DNA of 6,455 bases from Micrococcales bacterium (GCA_030537915.1 JAUNUZ010000142.1:1-6455), one strand, 5' to 3'; numbered from the stretch's first letter, positions 1 through 6,449 are shown. Notes: generated by a model not told the origin, from the letters alone. Program-made: numbers and translations.

Positions 1-2
1 GT

Positions 3-1625
3 GGGTCTCGGCCCTCTGCATCGCCAGAACGGCCGGCATCGCCTCCAGCAACGAGCGCGGGCGCTTCGACACCGAGCACGTACGCGCTGGACCCGGACTG
101 GATCGAGCACCTGCGCGCTTATGTCGTGAGCTCGCCACGCTCCCAGACCATGACGACGACCACGCCGCTGACCGGGCGACCGCTGGCCCGCCTGCCCGTG
201 TCCTCGCCGCAGGACGTGGAGCTCGCCTATATCGGGGCGCGGGCCGTCCAGCCCTCCTGGGAACAGTTGCCGGCCCGACTGCGCGGGCAGATCCTGCTCG
301 ACTTCCACGACCTGCTGCTCGACGAGCAGGTGGCGATGCTCGATCTTATCCAGCTCGAGTCGGGCAAGGCGCGGTTGCATGCGTTCGAGGAACTCGTCGA
401 CGTTGCCCAGGTCAGCCGGTATTACGCGCGCCGTGCGCCCGGCCTGCTCCGGCCGCGGCACCGCCCCGGGCTCCTGCCGCTGTTGACCCAGGTGGTGGAG
501 TTGCGGCACGCCAAGGGTGTTGTGGGTGTCGTCGCGCCGTGGAACTATCCGCTGTCGATGGGCATCACCGACGCGATCCCGGCCCTGCTCGCGGGCAATG
601 CCGTCGTCTTGCGACCCGACCCGCAGACCTCTCTGACCACCCTGTACGCGCTGGACCTGCTGCGCCGGGCCGGTCTGCCGCCGCGGGTCCTGCAGGTGGT
701 TCTCGGCCCCGGGCCCACGACGGGCGCCGCGGTCCTGGACCGTGCCGACTACGTGTGCTTCACCGGGTCGACAGCGACCGGCCGCCAGGTCGCGAGCGCG
801 GCGGCCGAGCGTCTCGTCGGGGCGAGCCTCGAACTAGGTGGGAAGAACCCGATGTACGTCGCGGCCGATGCGGACCTCGACCGCGCCGTCGGAGGGGCCG
901 TCCGCGCCTGCTTCTCCTCGGCCGGCCAGATGTGTCTCTCGATCGAGCGGCTGTATCTGCACGACGCCATCGCCGAGGAGTTCCTCGCCCGGTTCATCCC
1001 GGCGGTGCGAGCGCTGCGGCTCGGCACGAACCTCACCTACGACGCCGACCTCGGCAGCCTCACCTCGGCCGCGCAGCTCCAGCGGGTCGAACGACAGGTC
1101 GATCAAGCCGTCCGGGCCGGTGCCACGGTCCTGACCGGCGGGCGTGCCCGCCCCGACATCGGGCCCTTCTTCTACGAGCCGACGGTGTTGAGCGGCGTCA
1201 CCGAGGAGATGGAGCTGTGCCGCGAGGAGACGTTCGGGCCGGTCGTCTCCAGCTATCGCGTGGACAGTGACGCCGAGGCGATCCGGGCTGCCAATGACAC
1301 GGCCTACGGCCTCAGTGCCTCGATCTGGAGCCGTGACCTCGCCCGGGCACGCCGGATCGCCACGTCGATCCGGGCCGGCACCGTCAACGTCAACGAGGGC
1401 TATGCCGCCGCGCATGCGAGCACGGCGGCACCGATGGGCGGGATGAAGGCATCCGGGCTCGGGCGTCGACACGGCTCGCAGGGGCTGCTGCAGTACACCG
1501 AGGCTCAGACCGTCGCCGCCCAGCGTGGAATCGGGCTCGGGGTGCCGCCAGGGATGACGGGCCGAGCGTTCGCGGACGGGATGACCTTCGGCCTGCGCGC
1601 CATGAAGGAGCTCGGCCGCCGCTGA
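3..1625 (+). CDS. gabD2: Succinic semialdehyde dehydrogenase, GabD2 type (5' end probably outside window)
   Basis: NAD(P)+-dependent aldehyde dehydrogenase expected to oxidise succinic semialdehyde to succinate in the cytoplasm (GABA shunt). Counting from the GTG at 126, the ALDH hallmarks are all present: WNYP with the catalytic Asn at 140, FTGSTATGR (212-220) of the cofactor fold, ELGGKNP with the general base Glu236, AGQMCLS with nucleophile Cys270, and EETFGPVV around 367-374. The tail (GGMKASGLGRRHG, later LGRR at the C-terminus) resembles mycobacterial GabD2, about 518 residues, from memory. The first in-window start is GTG 126 (499 aa), with ATG 150 as an alternative, but the frame is open to the window edge. 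Residues encoded at 81-125 (YALDPDWIEHLRAYV) look like the N-terminal segment of this family, so I annotate from the first in-frame codon. The usual cofactor-pocket Lys in VVLKP is Arg163 here. ALDH family is certain; the substrate is inferred from similarity. Confidence 0.88.
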   Translation, partial: GSRPSASPERPASPPATSAGASTPSTYALDPDWIEHLRAYVVSSPRSQTMTTTTPLTGRPLARLPVSSPQDVELAYIGARAVQPSWEQLPARLRGQILLDFHDLLLDEQVAMLDLIQLESGKARLHAFEELVDVAQVSRYYARRAPGLLRPRHRPGLLPLLTQVVELRHAKGVVGVVAPWNYPLSMGITDAIPALLAGNAVVLRPDPQTSLTTLYALDLLRRAGLPPRVLQVVLGPGPTTGAAVLDRADYVCFTGSTATGRQVASAAAERLVGASLELGGKNPMYVAADADLDRAVGGAVRACFSSAGQMCLSIERLYLHDAIAEEFLARFIPAVRALRLGTNLTYDADLGSLTSAAQLQRVERQVDQAVRAGATVLTGGRARPDIGPFFYEPTVLSGVTEEMELCREETFGPVVSSYRVDSDAEAIRAANDTAYGLSASIWSRDLARARRIATSIRAGTVNVNEGYAAAHASTAAPMGGMKASGLGRRHGSQGLLQYTEAQTVAAQRGIGLGVPPGMTGRAFADGMTFGLRAMKELGRR

Positions 1626-1715
1626 CCCGACGGCCCGATCGGCAGCCCCTGGGCGAGGGTCGCTTGCAGGGCCGGCGCACGGGGAAGCCGCGCGGGGGCG
1701 TCCAGGCGGATGAAC

Positions 1716-1721
1716 TAGCCT
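1716..1721 (+). promoter_or_regulatory. Probable -10 element (TAGCCT) of a leaderless SURF1 transcript
   Basis: TAGCCT fits the actinobacterial TANNNT -10 pattern and ends 7 nt before the GTG at 1729. That spacing would put the transcription start on or next to the first base of the start codon, as in leaderless mRNAs, which are common in Actinobacteria. No Shine-Dalgarno sequence precedes the GTG, which supports the idea. I see no convincing -35 hexamer at the expected distance (around 1693-1698). Inferred from sequence pattern only. Confidence 0.5.
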
Positions 1722-1728
1722 GGCGAGC

Positions 1729-2517
1729 GTGTGGCGAACTGCGGTGCGACCGAAGTGGCTGGCCTTGCTGGCCTTCGTCGTCGCGGTCACCGTGGTCTTC
1801 GGCATCCTGGGCATGTGGCAGCTGAACGTGGCGCGCTCCCGGGCCTACGACGATCAACTCGCCCGGGTCAAGACCCTTCCGTCGGCGGAGCTGACTTCGA
1901 TCCTTGCCCCCCATACCCCGATGACGGAGGACGACGCCGGCCGGACCGTCACGGTGTCGGGTAGCTACGAGGGCGATCGCCAGCTCCTGGTCGCGGGTCG
2001 CAGGCTGGGGCAGACGCCCGGCTTCTGGGTCCTGACCCCCCTGGTCGTTGAGCCTGGCGGCGCGCGGTTGCCGGTGATCCGCGGCTTTGTCACCGACCCC
2101 GCCGGGGCGTCGGCGCCACCGCTTGGGCCCGTCCAGGTGGCGGGGATGCTCGCCCCGGGTGAGTCGACTCCGAACCAACCCCGCGCCATGCCTTCGGGGC
2201 AGATCCAAGCCGTCGACCTCGCGGACCTCGTCAACGCGTGGCCCGGTGAGCTCTACAACGCCATGCTCTTCCGCACCGGCCAGACCCCGCCCGACGCCGA
2301 CCCTGCGACGAGCATCCCCCAGCCCGACCTCGCGGCCGAGGGCTTCGCGTGGCGCAACCTCGCCTACGCGCTGCAGTGGTGGTGTTTCGCGGCCTTCGCC
2401 GTGTACATGTGGTGGCGGATGGTCCGCGAGGAGCACGAGCGCGAGCGCGAGCCGCTTGCGGCCCCCGCATCGACCACCGCGTTCGACGAGCCCAGCATCT
2501 CAGGAGACCCCAGATGA
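1729..2517 (+). CDS. SURF1-family cytochrome c oxidase assembly protein
   Basis: Integral membrane protein of 262 aa with the SURF1/Shy1 plan: a short N-terminus, a transmembrane helix at about residues 10-28, the GxWQL motif (28-32), a large extracytoplasmic domain, and a second helix at about 211-230. Family-typical stretches are LLVAGRRLGQTPGFWVLTPL (86-105), the VIRGFV segment (117-121) and WRNLAYALQWWCFAAFA (208-224). SURF1 proteins act in biogenesis of aa3-type haem-copper oxidase, in bacteria by handling haem a for subunit I. The start is well fixed: an in-frame TGA lies at 1711-1713, leaving GTG 1729 as the only standard start before the first helix. The C-terminal 32 residues are charged and probably cytoplasmic. 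Its stop overlaps the start of the DUF3817 gene (ATGA), so the two are likely translationally coupled. Length is normal for the family and no defect is visible. Confidence 0.92.
   Translation: MWRTAVRPKWLALLAFVVAVTVVFGILGMWQLNVARSRAYDDQLARVKTLPSAELTSILAPHTPMTEDDAGRTVTVSGSYEGDRQLLVAGRRLGQTPGFWVLTPLVVEPGGARLPVIRGFVTDPAGASAPPLGPVQVAGMLAPGESTPNQPRAMPSGQIQAVDLADLVNAWPGELYNAMLFRTGQTPPDADPATSIPQPDLAAEGFAWRNLAYALQWWCFAAFAVYMWWRMVREEHEREREPLAAPASTTAFDEPSISGDPR
2502..2507 (+). promoter_or_regulatory. Ribosome binding site of the DUF3817 gene (AGGAGA)
   Basis: AGGAGA lies 6 nt before the ATG at 2514 and inside the end of the SURF1 coding region. It decides the start of the downstream gene: the same frame is open further upstream to 2349, but that stretch overlaps SURF1 and encodes an Arg/Ala-rich shadow, whereas the DUF3817-like sequence begins after this ATG. 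Confidence 0.75.
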
Positions 2518-2909
2518 ACACTCCCGCCCAACCCGCCAGGCGCACGGACCTGCCCACCGGTTACGACGCCGACCGCGTCGGCAAGGCCCTGCCCTTCTTC
2601 CGCGTCATGGCGATCGTCGTCGGCATCGGGCTGCTCATCCTCGCGCTCGAGATGGTCCTGAAGTACGGCTTCGGCAACGACGCGCTGGCCTGGTGGCAGA
2701 TGCCGCACGGCTTCCTCTACATGGTGTATCTCGCCTCGGTCGTCAATCTCGGCATGCCGGCCCGCTGGTCATTGGGCCGCATGATCGGCGTCATGCTCGC
2801 CGGCTGCGTGCCGTTCTTCTCCTTCCTTGTCGAGCACAAGGTGACGGTCCGCACCCGCACTGAGCTGGCCAGCCGGGAGCGTTCGGCAAGCTCGGCGGGC
2901 CCTCGATAG
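2514..2909 (+). CDS. DUF3817-family small integral membrane protein
   Basis: Protein of 131 aa with three predicted membrane helices: about residues 27-48, 63-80 and 87-106. The conserved pieces I recognise are FFRVMAIVVGIGLLILALEM (28-47), LKYGFG (49-54), PHGFLYMVYL (64-73) and PFFSFLVEHK (100-109), all typical of the DUF3817 family. Molecular function is unknown. The Pro-His-Gly motif between helices and the Glu-His pair at 107-108 are polar features in an otherwise hydrophobic protein. The C-terminal 22 residues are Arg/Ser-rich and probably cytoplasmic. The ATG overlaps the SURF1 TGA as ATGA and has a good AGGAGA site, so it should be co-translated with SURF1. This suggests, but does not prove, a role near the respiratory oxidase. 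The stop codon TAG sits inside the probable -10 box of guaA. Confidence 0.88.
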   Translation: MNTPAQPARRTDLPTGYDADRVGKALPFFRVMAIVVGIGLLILALEMVLKYGFGNDALAWWQMPHGFLYMVYLASVVNLGMPARWSLGRMIGVMLAGCVPFFSFLVEHKVTVRTRTELASRERSASSAGPR

Positions 2910-2912
2910 ACT
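2907..2912 (+). promoter_or_regulatory. Probable -10 element (TAGACT) of a leaderless guaA transcript
   Basis: TAGACT fits TANNNT and ends 6 nt before the guaA GTG at 2919, placing the start of transcription at or beside the start codon. There is no Shine-Dalgarno sequence in the 20 nt before the GTG. The first three bases of the box are the stop codon of the DUF3817 gene. A weak TTCGGC at 2882-2887 might serve as -35 but the spacing (19) and match are poor. Same arrangement as at the SURF1 start, which raises confidence in both. Confidence 0.55.
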
Positions 2913-2918
2913 CACCGG

Positions 2919-4493
2919 GTGACCGATCCCCACGACTCGCCCGTCCTCGTCGTCGATTTCGGCGCCCAGTACGCCCAGCTCATCGCGCGTCGGGTCCGCG
3001 AGGCCGGTGTCTTCAGTGAGGTCGCCCCGCACACGTTGAGCGCGGCGGAGCTGCTCGCCCGGCGTCCCAGCGCGATCATCCTCTCGGGGGGGCCGTCGTC
3101 GGTCTACGCCCCGGGTGCGCCGGGACTCGATCCCGCGATCCTGCAGGCGGGGGTGCCGGTCTTCGGCATGTGTTACGGCTTCCAGGCGATGGCTCAGGCC
3201 CTCGGCGGCACCGTCGAGCGCACGGGTCTGGCGGAGTACGGTTCGACGCCTGCCACGGTCACGAACACGGCTTCGACCCTCTTCAACGGGCAGCCGCGGG
3301 ACCAGTCGGTGTGGATGTCTCACGGTGACGCCGTGGTGCTGGCTCCACAGGGCATGGCCGTCACCGCGAGCACGCCTAACGCCCCGGTCGCTGCCTTCGA
3401 GGACGACGGGCGCCACCTCTACGGTGTGCAGTGGCACCCGGAGGTCATGCACTCGACGTTCGGCCAGCAGGTGTTGGAGAATTTCCTGCATCGAGGCGCG
3501 AACCTGGGCCGGGACTGGAATCCCGCGAGCATCGTCGTCGAGCAGGTCGAGCGCATCCGCGCGCAGGTGGGCGACGCGCGAGTGCTGTGCGGACTCTCGG
3601 GCGGGGTCGACTCATCCGTCGCGGCGGCGCTCGTGCAGCGGGCCGTGGGGGACCAGTTGACCTGCGTCTTCGTCGACCACGGCCTCCTGCGTCAGGGGGA
3701 AGCCGAGCAGGTCGAGAAGGACTTCGTGCGGGCCACCGGCGTCGACCTCGTGACGGTCGACGCGGCCGCGCAGTTCCTCGACGCGCTCACCGGGGTCAGC
3801 GACCCGGAGGAGAAGCGCAAGATCATCGGGCGGGAGTTCATTCGATCTTTCGAGCAGTCCGCCCGCGATGTCGTCGGGCACGCCGACGCCGACGGGCACC
3901 CGGTCAAGTTCCTCGTCCAGGGCACGCTCTACCCCGATGTCGTCGAGTCGGGTGGCGGCTCGGGCACAGCCAACATCAAGTCCCACCACAACGTCGGCGG
4001 GCTGCCCGAGGACCTCAAATTCACGCTCGTCGAGCCGCTGCGCGACCTCTTCAAGGACGAGGTGCGACAGGTCGGGCGCGAGCTCGGCGTGCCCGAGGGC
4101 ATCGTCTGGCGGCAGCCCTTCCCCGGGCCCGGGCTGGGCATCCGCATCGTCGGCGAGGTGACCCGCCAGCGACTCGACACGCTGCGCGCGGCGGACGCGA
4201 TCGTGCGTGCCGAGCTCACCGAGGCGGGCTTGGACCGCGAGATCTGGCAATGTCCGGTCGTGCTCATCGCCGACGTCCGCTCCGTCGGTGTGCAAGGTGA
4301 CGAGCGCACCTACGGGCATCCGATCGTCCTACGACCCGTGAGTAGCGAAGACGCCATGACGGCCGACTGGAGCCGACTGCCCTACGACGTGCTCGCCAGG
4401 ATCTCGACCCGCATCACGAATGAGGTCGCCGAGGTCAACCGTGTGGTGCTCGACGTGACGAGCAAGCCGCCCGGCACGATCGAGTGGGAGTGA
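2919..4493 (+). CDS. guaA: GMP synthase (glutamine-hydrolysing)
   Basis: Converts XMP to GMP using ATP and ammonia released from glutamine, the last step of de novo GMP synthesis, in the cytoplasm. The 524 aa protein is full length. The class I glutamine amidotransferase domain (about 8-195) starts [18 protein letters not shown] and has the nucleophile Cys85 in GMCYGFQ, with His173 and Glu175 in VQWHPE completing the triad. The ATP pyrophosphatase domain (about 200-400) has the P-loop SGGVDSS at 227-233 and the [23 protein letters not shown] and [12 protein letters not shown] blocks. The C-terminal dimerisation domain ends [10 protein letters not shown], a near-invariant terminus. GTG 2919 is the natural start, as an in-frame TAG lies three sense codons upstream. 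The gene follows DUF3817 with 9 nt between stop and start but seems to have its own promoter. Family members commonly have Ile before the nucleophile Cys; Met84 here is conservative. Confidence 0.98.
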   Translation: MTDPHDSPVLVVDFGAQYAQLIARRVREAGVFSEVAPHTLSAAELLARRPSAIILSGGPSSVYAPGAPGLDPAILQAGVPVFGMCYGFQAMAQALGGTVERTGLAEYGSTPATVTNTASTLFNGQPRDQSVWMSHGDAVVLAPQGMAVTASTPNAPVAAFEDDGRHLYGVQWHPEVMHSTFGQQVLENFLHRGANLGRDWNPASIVVEQVERIRAQVGDARVLCGLSGGVDSSVAAALVQRAVGDQLTCVFVDHGLLRQGEAEQVEKDFVRATGVDLVTVDAAAQFLDALTGVSDPEEKRKIIGREFIRSFEQSARDVVGHADADGHPVKFLVQGTLYPDVVESGGGSGTANIKSHHNVGGLPEDLKFTLVEPLRDLFKDEVRQVGRELGVPEGIVWRQPFPGPGLGIRIVGEVTRQRLDTLRAADAIVRAELTEAGLDREIWQCPVVLIADVRSVGVQGDERTYGHPIVLRPVSSEDAMTADWSRLPYDVLARISTRITNEVAEVNRVVLDVTSKPPGTIEWE

Positions 4494-4515
4494 ACCGGCC
4501 ACGGTGTACATCTAC

Positions 4516-4543
4516 GTCGCGCCTGTCTAGGACGAGGCGCGGC
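4516..4543 (+). terminator. Hairpin downstream of guaA, possible terminator without U-tract
   Basis: CGCGCCT (4518-4524) is perfectly complementary to AGGCGCG (4535-4541), and a G-U and a G-C pair can extend the stem to 4516/4543. Within the 10-nt loop, GTC (4525-4527) can pair with GAC (4531-4533). No run of T follows. The position, 23 nt after the guaA stop and just before the Shine-Dalgarno site of the next gene, suits either a U-less terminator as found in high-GC bacteria or a translation-modulating leader structure. Weak support: such stems also arise by chance in GC-rich DNA. Confidence 0.35.
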
Positions 4544-4549
4544 CCAGTC

Positions 4550-4555
4550 AGGAGG
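4550..4555 (+). promoter_or_regulatory. Ribosome binding site of the NTF2-like gene (AGGAGG)
   Basis: Perfect AGGAGG located 10 nt before the ATG at 4566. It is the strongest Shine-Dalgarno match in the window and contrasts with the leaderless-looking starts of SURF1 and guaA, so this mRNA must carry a 5' leader or be read through from guaA. Confidence 0.75.
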
Positions 4556-4565
4556 CTGACCAACG

Positions 4566-4943
4566 ATGATTGACAAGCGCACGGAGCGACCGGACCTGGG
4601 TCGGGCGGTGCAGGGTTACTACGACGCCCTCGATCGCGACGACATCGAGGCCGTCCTGGAGTTCTTCAGCGGCGACGTGCTGTATCGCCGACCCGGTTAC
4701 GAACCGATCAGCGGCCTGGCTGCCTTGCGCGGGTATTACAGCGACGACCGCGTGCTCGCGCCCGGTCGCCACGTGCTGCGAAGCGTTATCGTCGAGGGTC
4801 AGAATGTTGCCGCGCATGGCGCTTTCGAGGGGGAGCTGCGGGAGGGCGGTCGCCGATCCGTCGAATTCGCCGCCATCTTCGTCTTCGACGGCAACGACCG
4901 GGCCAACGAGCACACGACCTACTTCTTCGTGCCCGCGGTCTGA
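4566..4943 (+). CDS. NTF2/SnoaL-like fold small protein, function unknown
   Basis: Protein of 125 aa with the layout of the NTF2-like (SnoaL/ketosteroid-isomerase-like) superfamily: an N-terminal helix carrying Val-Gln-Gly-Tyr-Tyr (15-19), then ALDRDDIEAVLEFFSGDVLY (21-40), PISGLAALRGYY (47-58), and alternating strands to the C-terminus such as EFAAIFVFDGN (100-110). The family forms a cone-shaped pocket; members include isomerases, cyclases, limonene-epoxide-hydrolase-like enzymes and non-catalytic binders, so substrate and activity cannot be assigned. No signal peptide or membrane segment. The length is normal for a single-domain member. The ATG is set by an AGGAGG site. It lies 72 bp after guaA on the same strand and converges on hemY. 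About 22 of its 125 codons end in A or T, which looks like a somewhat looser codon choice than in guaA, but the gene is short and this is weak evidence of anything. Confidence 0.82.
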   Translation: MIDKRTERPDLGRAVQGYYDALDRDDIEAVLEFFSGDVLYRRPGYEPISGLAALRGYYSDDRVLAPGRHVLRSVIVEGQNVAAHGAFEGELREGGRRSVEFAAIFVFDGNDRANEHTTYFFVPAV

Positions 4944-4967
4944 GACGCACCAGCGCGTGCCCCTCCG

Positions 4968-6449
4968 CTAGCCGACGAGGTGACCCATCACGTCCGCGGC
5001 CGCTCGCGTCGCCGAGGTGATGCAGGATGACAGGCCCACGCCGTCGTAGGACGCGCCGGTGAGCACCACACCTGGCAGCGCCTGCGCCAACTCGGTCCGA
5101 GTGCGCCCCATCCGAGCCAAGTGCCCTACGTGCAGCTGGGGGAGCCCGGAGCGCCACCGCTGCACGTGGACTTGAGTCGGCTCGGCCGTGATGCCGACGA
5201 AACGCGCCAGGTCGGCGCGCACCCGCTCGACGGCCTCCATGTCATCGAGCCCGTCGACCTCGTCATTGCCCGCCCGACCGGCCGAGGCCCGCACGAGGTA
5301 GGACGACCCGTCGCGCAAGTGCGGCCACTTCGTCGAAAGGTGGGTGGCGGCCTTGATCGTGCCGCCGAACCGGCTCGGCACCAGGATGCCGTTGCCCTGC
5401 AGTGCGGGCACTGCGGCCACGTCAGCGTTGCGGAAGGCAAACACGAGCGTTGCGGTGCTCGCCAGCGGAATCTCGGCCAGGCGGGCCGCCGCAGCCGGCG
5501 CGTGCGCGCGCACGAGGCGCGCCGCGGCCGGGGCCGAGATCGCCAGCACGATCGCGTCGGCCGGCAGGCTCGACCCGTCGTCTAGCCGCACCGCGTAGCC
5601 GCAGCCGTCGTCGGGCGCGCTGTGCGCCGTCCGCTCGATTGCGACGGCGGAGCGTCCCGTGCGCACGTCGGTGCCGTCTGCGATCGCGTCGACGATGCGC
5701 GACAATCCCTGCGGGAACGATGCGAACACCACCGGTGGCGGCCCGGATCCGGCGGCCCCGGCCGCGCGGCCTGCTTTGCCTACCGTGGCGGCCGCCGACG
5801 CGGGCGCTGGCCGCCTGCGTACGAGCGATCGGCCGGTCGTCGCCGCGGACACCAGCGAAGGCGCGCACGCGCGCAGGCTGAGGCGGGACACGTCCCCGGC
5901 GTGCAAGCTGCCCAGCAGCGGATCGACGAAGGCGTCGCTCACCTCCTGACCGAAGCGTCCGGCGACGAAGTCTCCGACCGAGATATCGATCTGCGGGTCC
6001 TGCGACAGTCGAGCCGTCGTCCGGGCGTAGGCGGGCTCGAGCCCAGCGCGCGCCAGCCCGGCCAGTGACAGGATGCCGCTGCGAAGAACCGGCCGCAGAC
6101 GAGTGGGTCCCGCCGGTCCGACTCCCGCCGGTAGGACCCGCCGCCCGCGCGGCGTCCAGAGCCAGCTCGGTGAGCTGCCGGCCGCGACGATCTCCTCGCC
6201 AAGGCCGAGGTCGTCGACGAGCTGGCGCGCCGCTGGCAAAGCCAGGTGGAGCGCTTCAGCCCCGACGTCGACGCGGCGCCCCTGAAGCTCGATCGTGTGG
6301 ACGTGACCGCCCACCCGTGACGAGCCCTCCACGATCGTGACGCCGTGACCGGCCAAGCGCAGGCGGCGCGCGACGAGGAGGCCGCTGAACCCGGCGCCCA
6401 CGACCACGACCCGAGCCGTTCGCCTCGACGTCCCAGACGGTGTGTGCAC
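4968..6449 (-). CDS. hemY: Protoporphyrinogen/coproporphyrinogen III oxidase (HemY/CgoX family)
   Basis: FAD-dependent amine-oxidase-fold enzyme of haem synthesis. Actinobacterial members are known to act mainly on coproporphyrinogen III (coproporphyrin-dependent pathway, name CgoX), with oxygen as acceptor; I infer that role here. Of 493 aa, residues 14-23 (VVVVGAGFSG) form the GxGxxG Rossmann motif, Glu41 is placed to bind the FAD ribose, RVGGHVHT (45-52) and VDVGAEALH (60-68) follow, DPLLGSLHAGDVSRLSLRA (176-194) is a typical central block, FPQGLSRIVDAI (245-256) resembles the conserved PxGxxxLxxxL segment, and LTGASYDGVGLSSCI (463-477) is the C-terminal FAD contact. Residues about 203-238 form an Ala/Arg/Ser/Pro-rich, probably disordered insert. 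Start is GTG at 6449, 13 residues before the Rossmann strand, which is usual, but the frame stays open to the window edge and no Shine-Dalgarno site with proper spacing is visible, so the true start could be slightly upstream. Stop is 24 bp from that of the convergent NTF2-like gene. Confidence 0.9.
   Translation of the reverse strand: MHTPSGTSRRTARVVVVGAGFSGLLVARRLRLAGHGVTIVEGSSRVGGHVHTIELQGRRVDVGAEALHLALPAARQLVDDLGLGEEIVAAGSSPSWLWTPRGRRVLPAGVGPAGPTRLRPVLRSGILSLAGLARAGLEPAYARTTARLSQDPQIDISVGDFVAGRFGQEVSDAFVDPLLGSLHAGDVSRLSLRACAPSLVSAATTGRSLVRRRPAPASAAATVGKAGRAAGAAGSGPPPVVFASFPQGLSRIVDAIADGTDVRTGRSAVAIERTAHSAPDDGCGYAVRLDDGSSLPADAIVLAISAPAAARLVRAHAPAAAARLAEIPLASTATLVFAFRNADVAAVPALQGNGILVPSRFGGTIKAATHLSTKWPHLRDGSSYLVRASAGRAGNDEVDGLDDMEAVERVRADLARFVGITAEPTQVHVQRWRSGLPQLHVGHLARMGRTRTELAQALPGVVLTGASYDGVGLSSCITSATRAAADVMGHLVG

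Noticed and set aside
1635..1675. Possible terminator after gabD2 (palindrome CCGATCGG at 1635-1642; CCCTG at 1647-1651 with CAGGG at 1667-1671)
   Set aside because: The first has no loop, the second is only 5 bp with a 15-nt loop, and no T-run follows. Not distinguishable from chance in GC-rich DNA.
834..2436. Long minus-strand open frames (326 and 348 codons) opposite gabD2 and SURF1
   Set aside because: They lie antisense to clearly recognisable proteins, encode Arg/Gly/Pro/His-rich sequence with no family resemblance, and overlap each other in different frames. This is the usual effect of high third-position GC.
2349..2513. N-terminal extension of the DUF3817 frame back to 2349
   Set aside because: It overlaps the conserved C-terminal membrane helix of SURF1 in another frame, and the family-like sequence plus the AGGAGA site support ATG 2514.
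3431..4319. Open frames of 289 codons (plus) and 235 codons (minus) inside guaA
   Set aside because: Shadows of guaA in other frames, Arg/Ala-rich or without recognisable motifs, and with no plausible ribosome binding site noted.
4947..4960. Inverted repeat GCAC/GTGC in the gap between the convergent genes
   Set aside because: A 4-bp stem is too short to call a bidirectional terminator.
5121..6068. Plus-strand open frames opposite hemY (up to 159 codons)
   Set aside because: Antisense to a full set of HemY motifs; composition is Arg/Ala/Pro-rich and no domain is recognisable.
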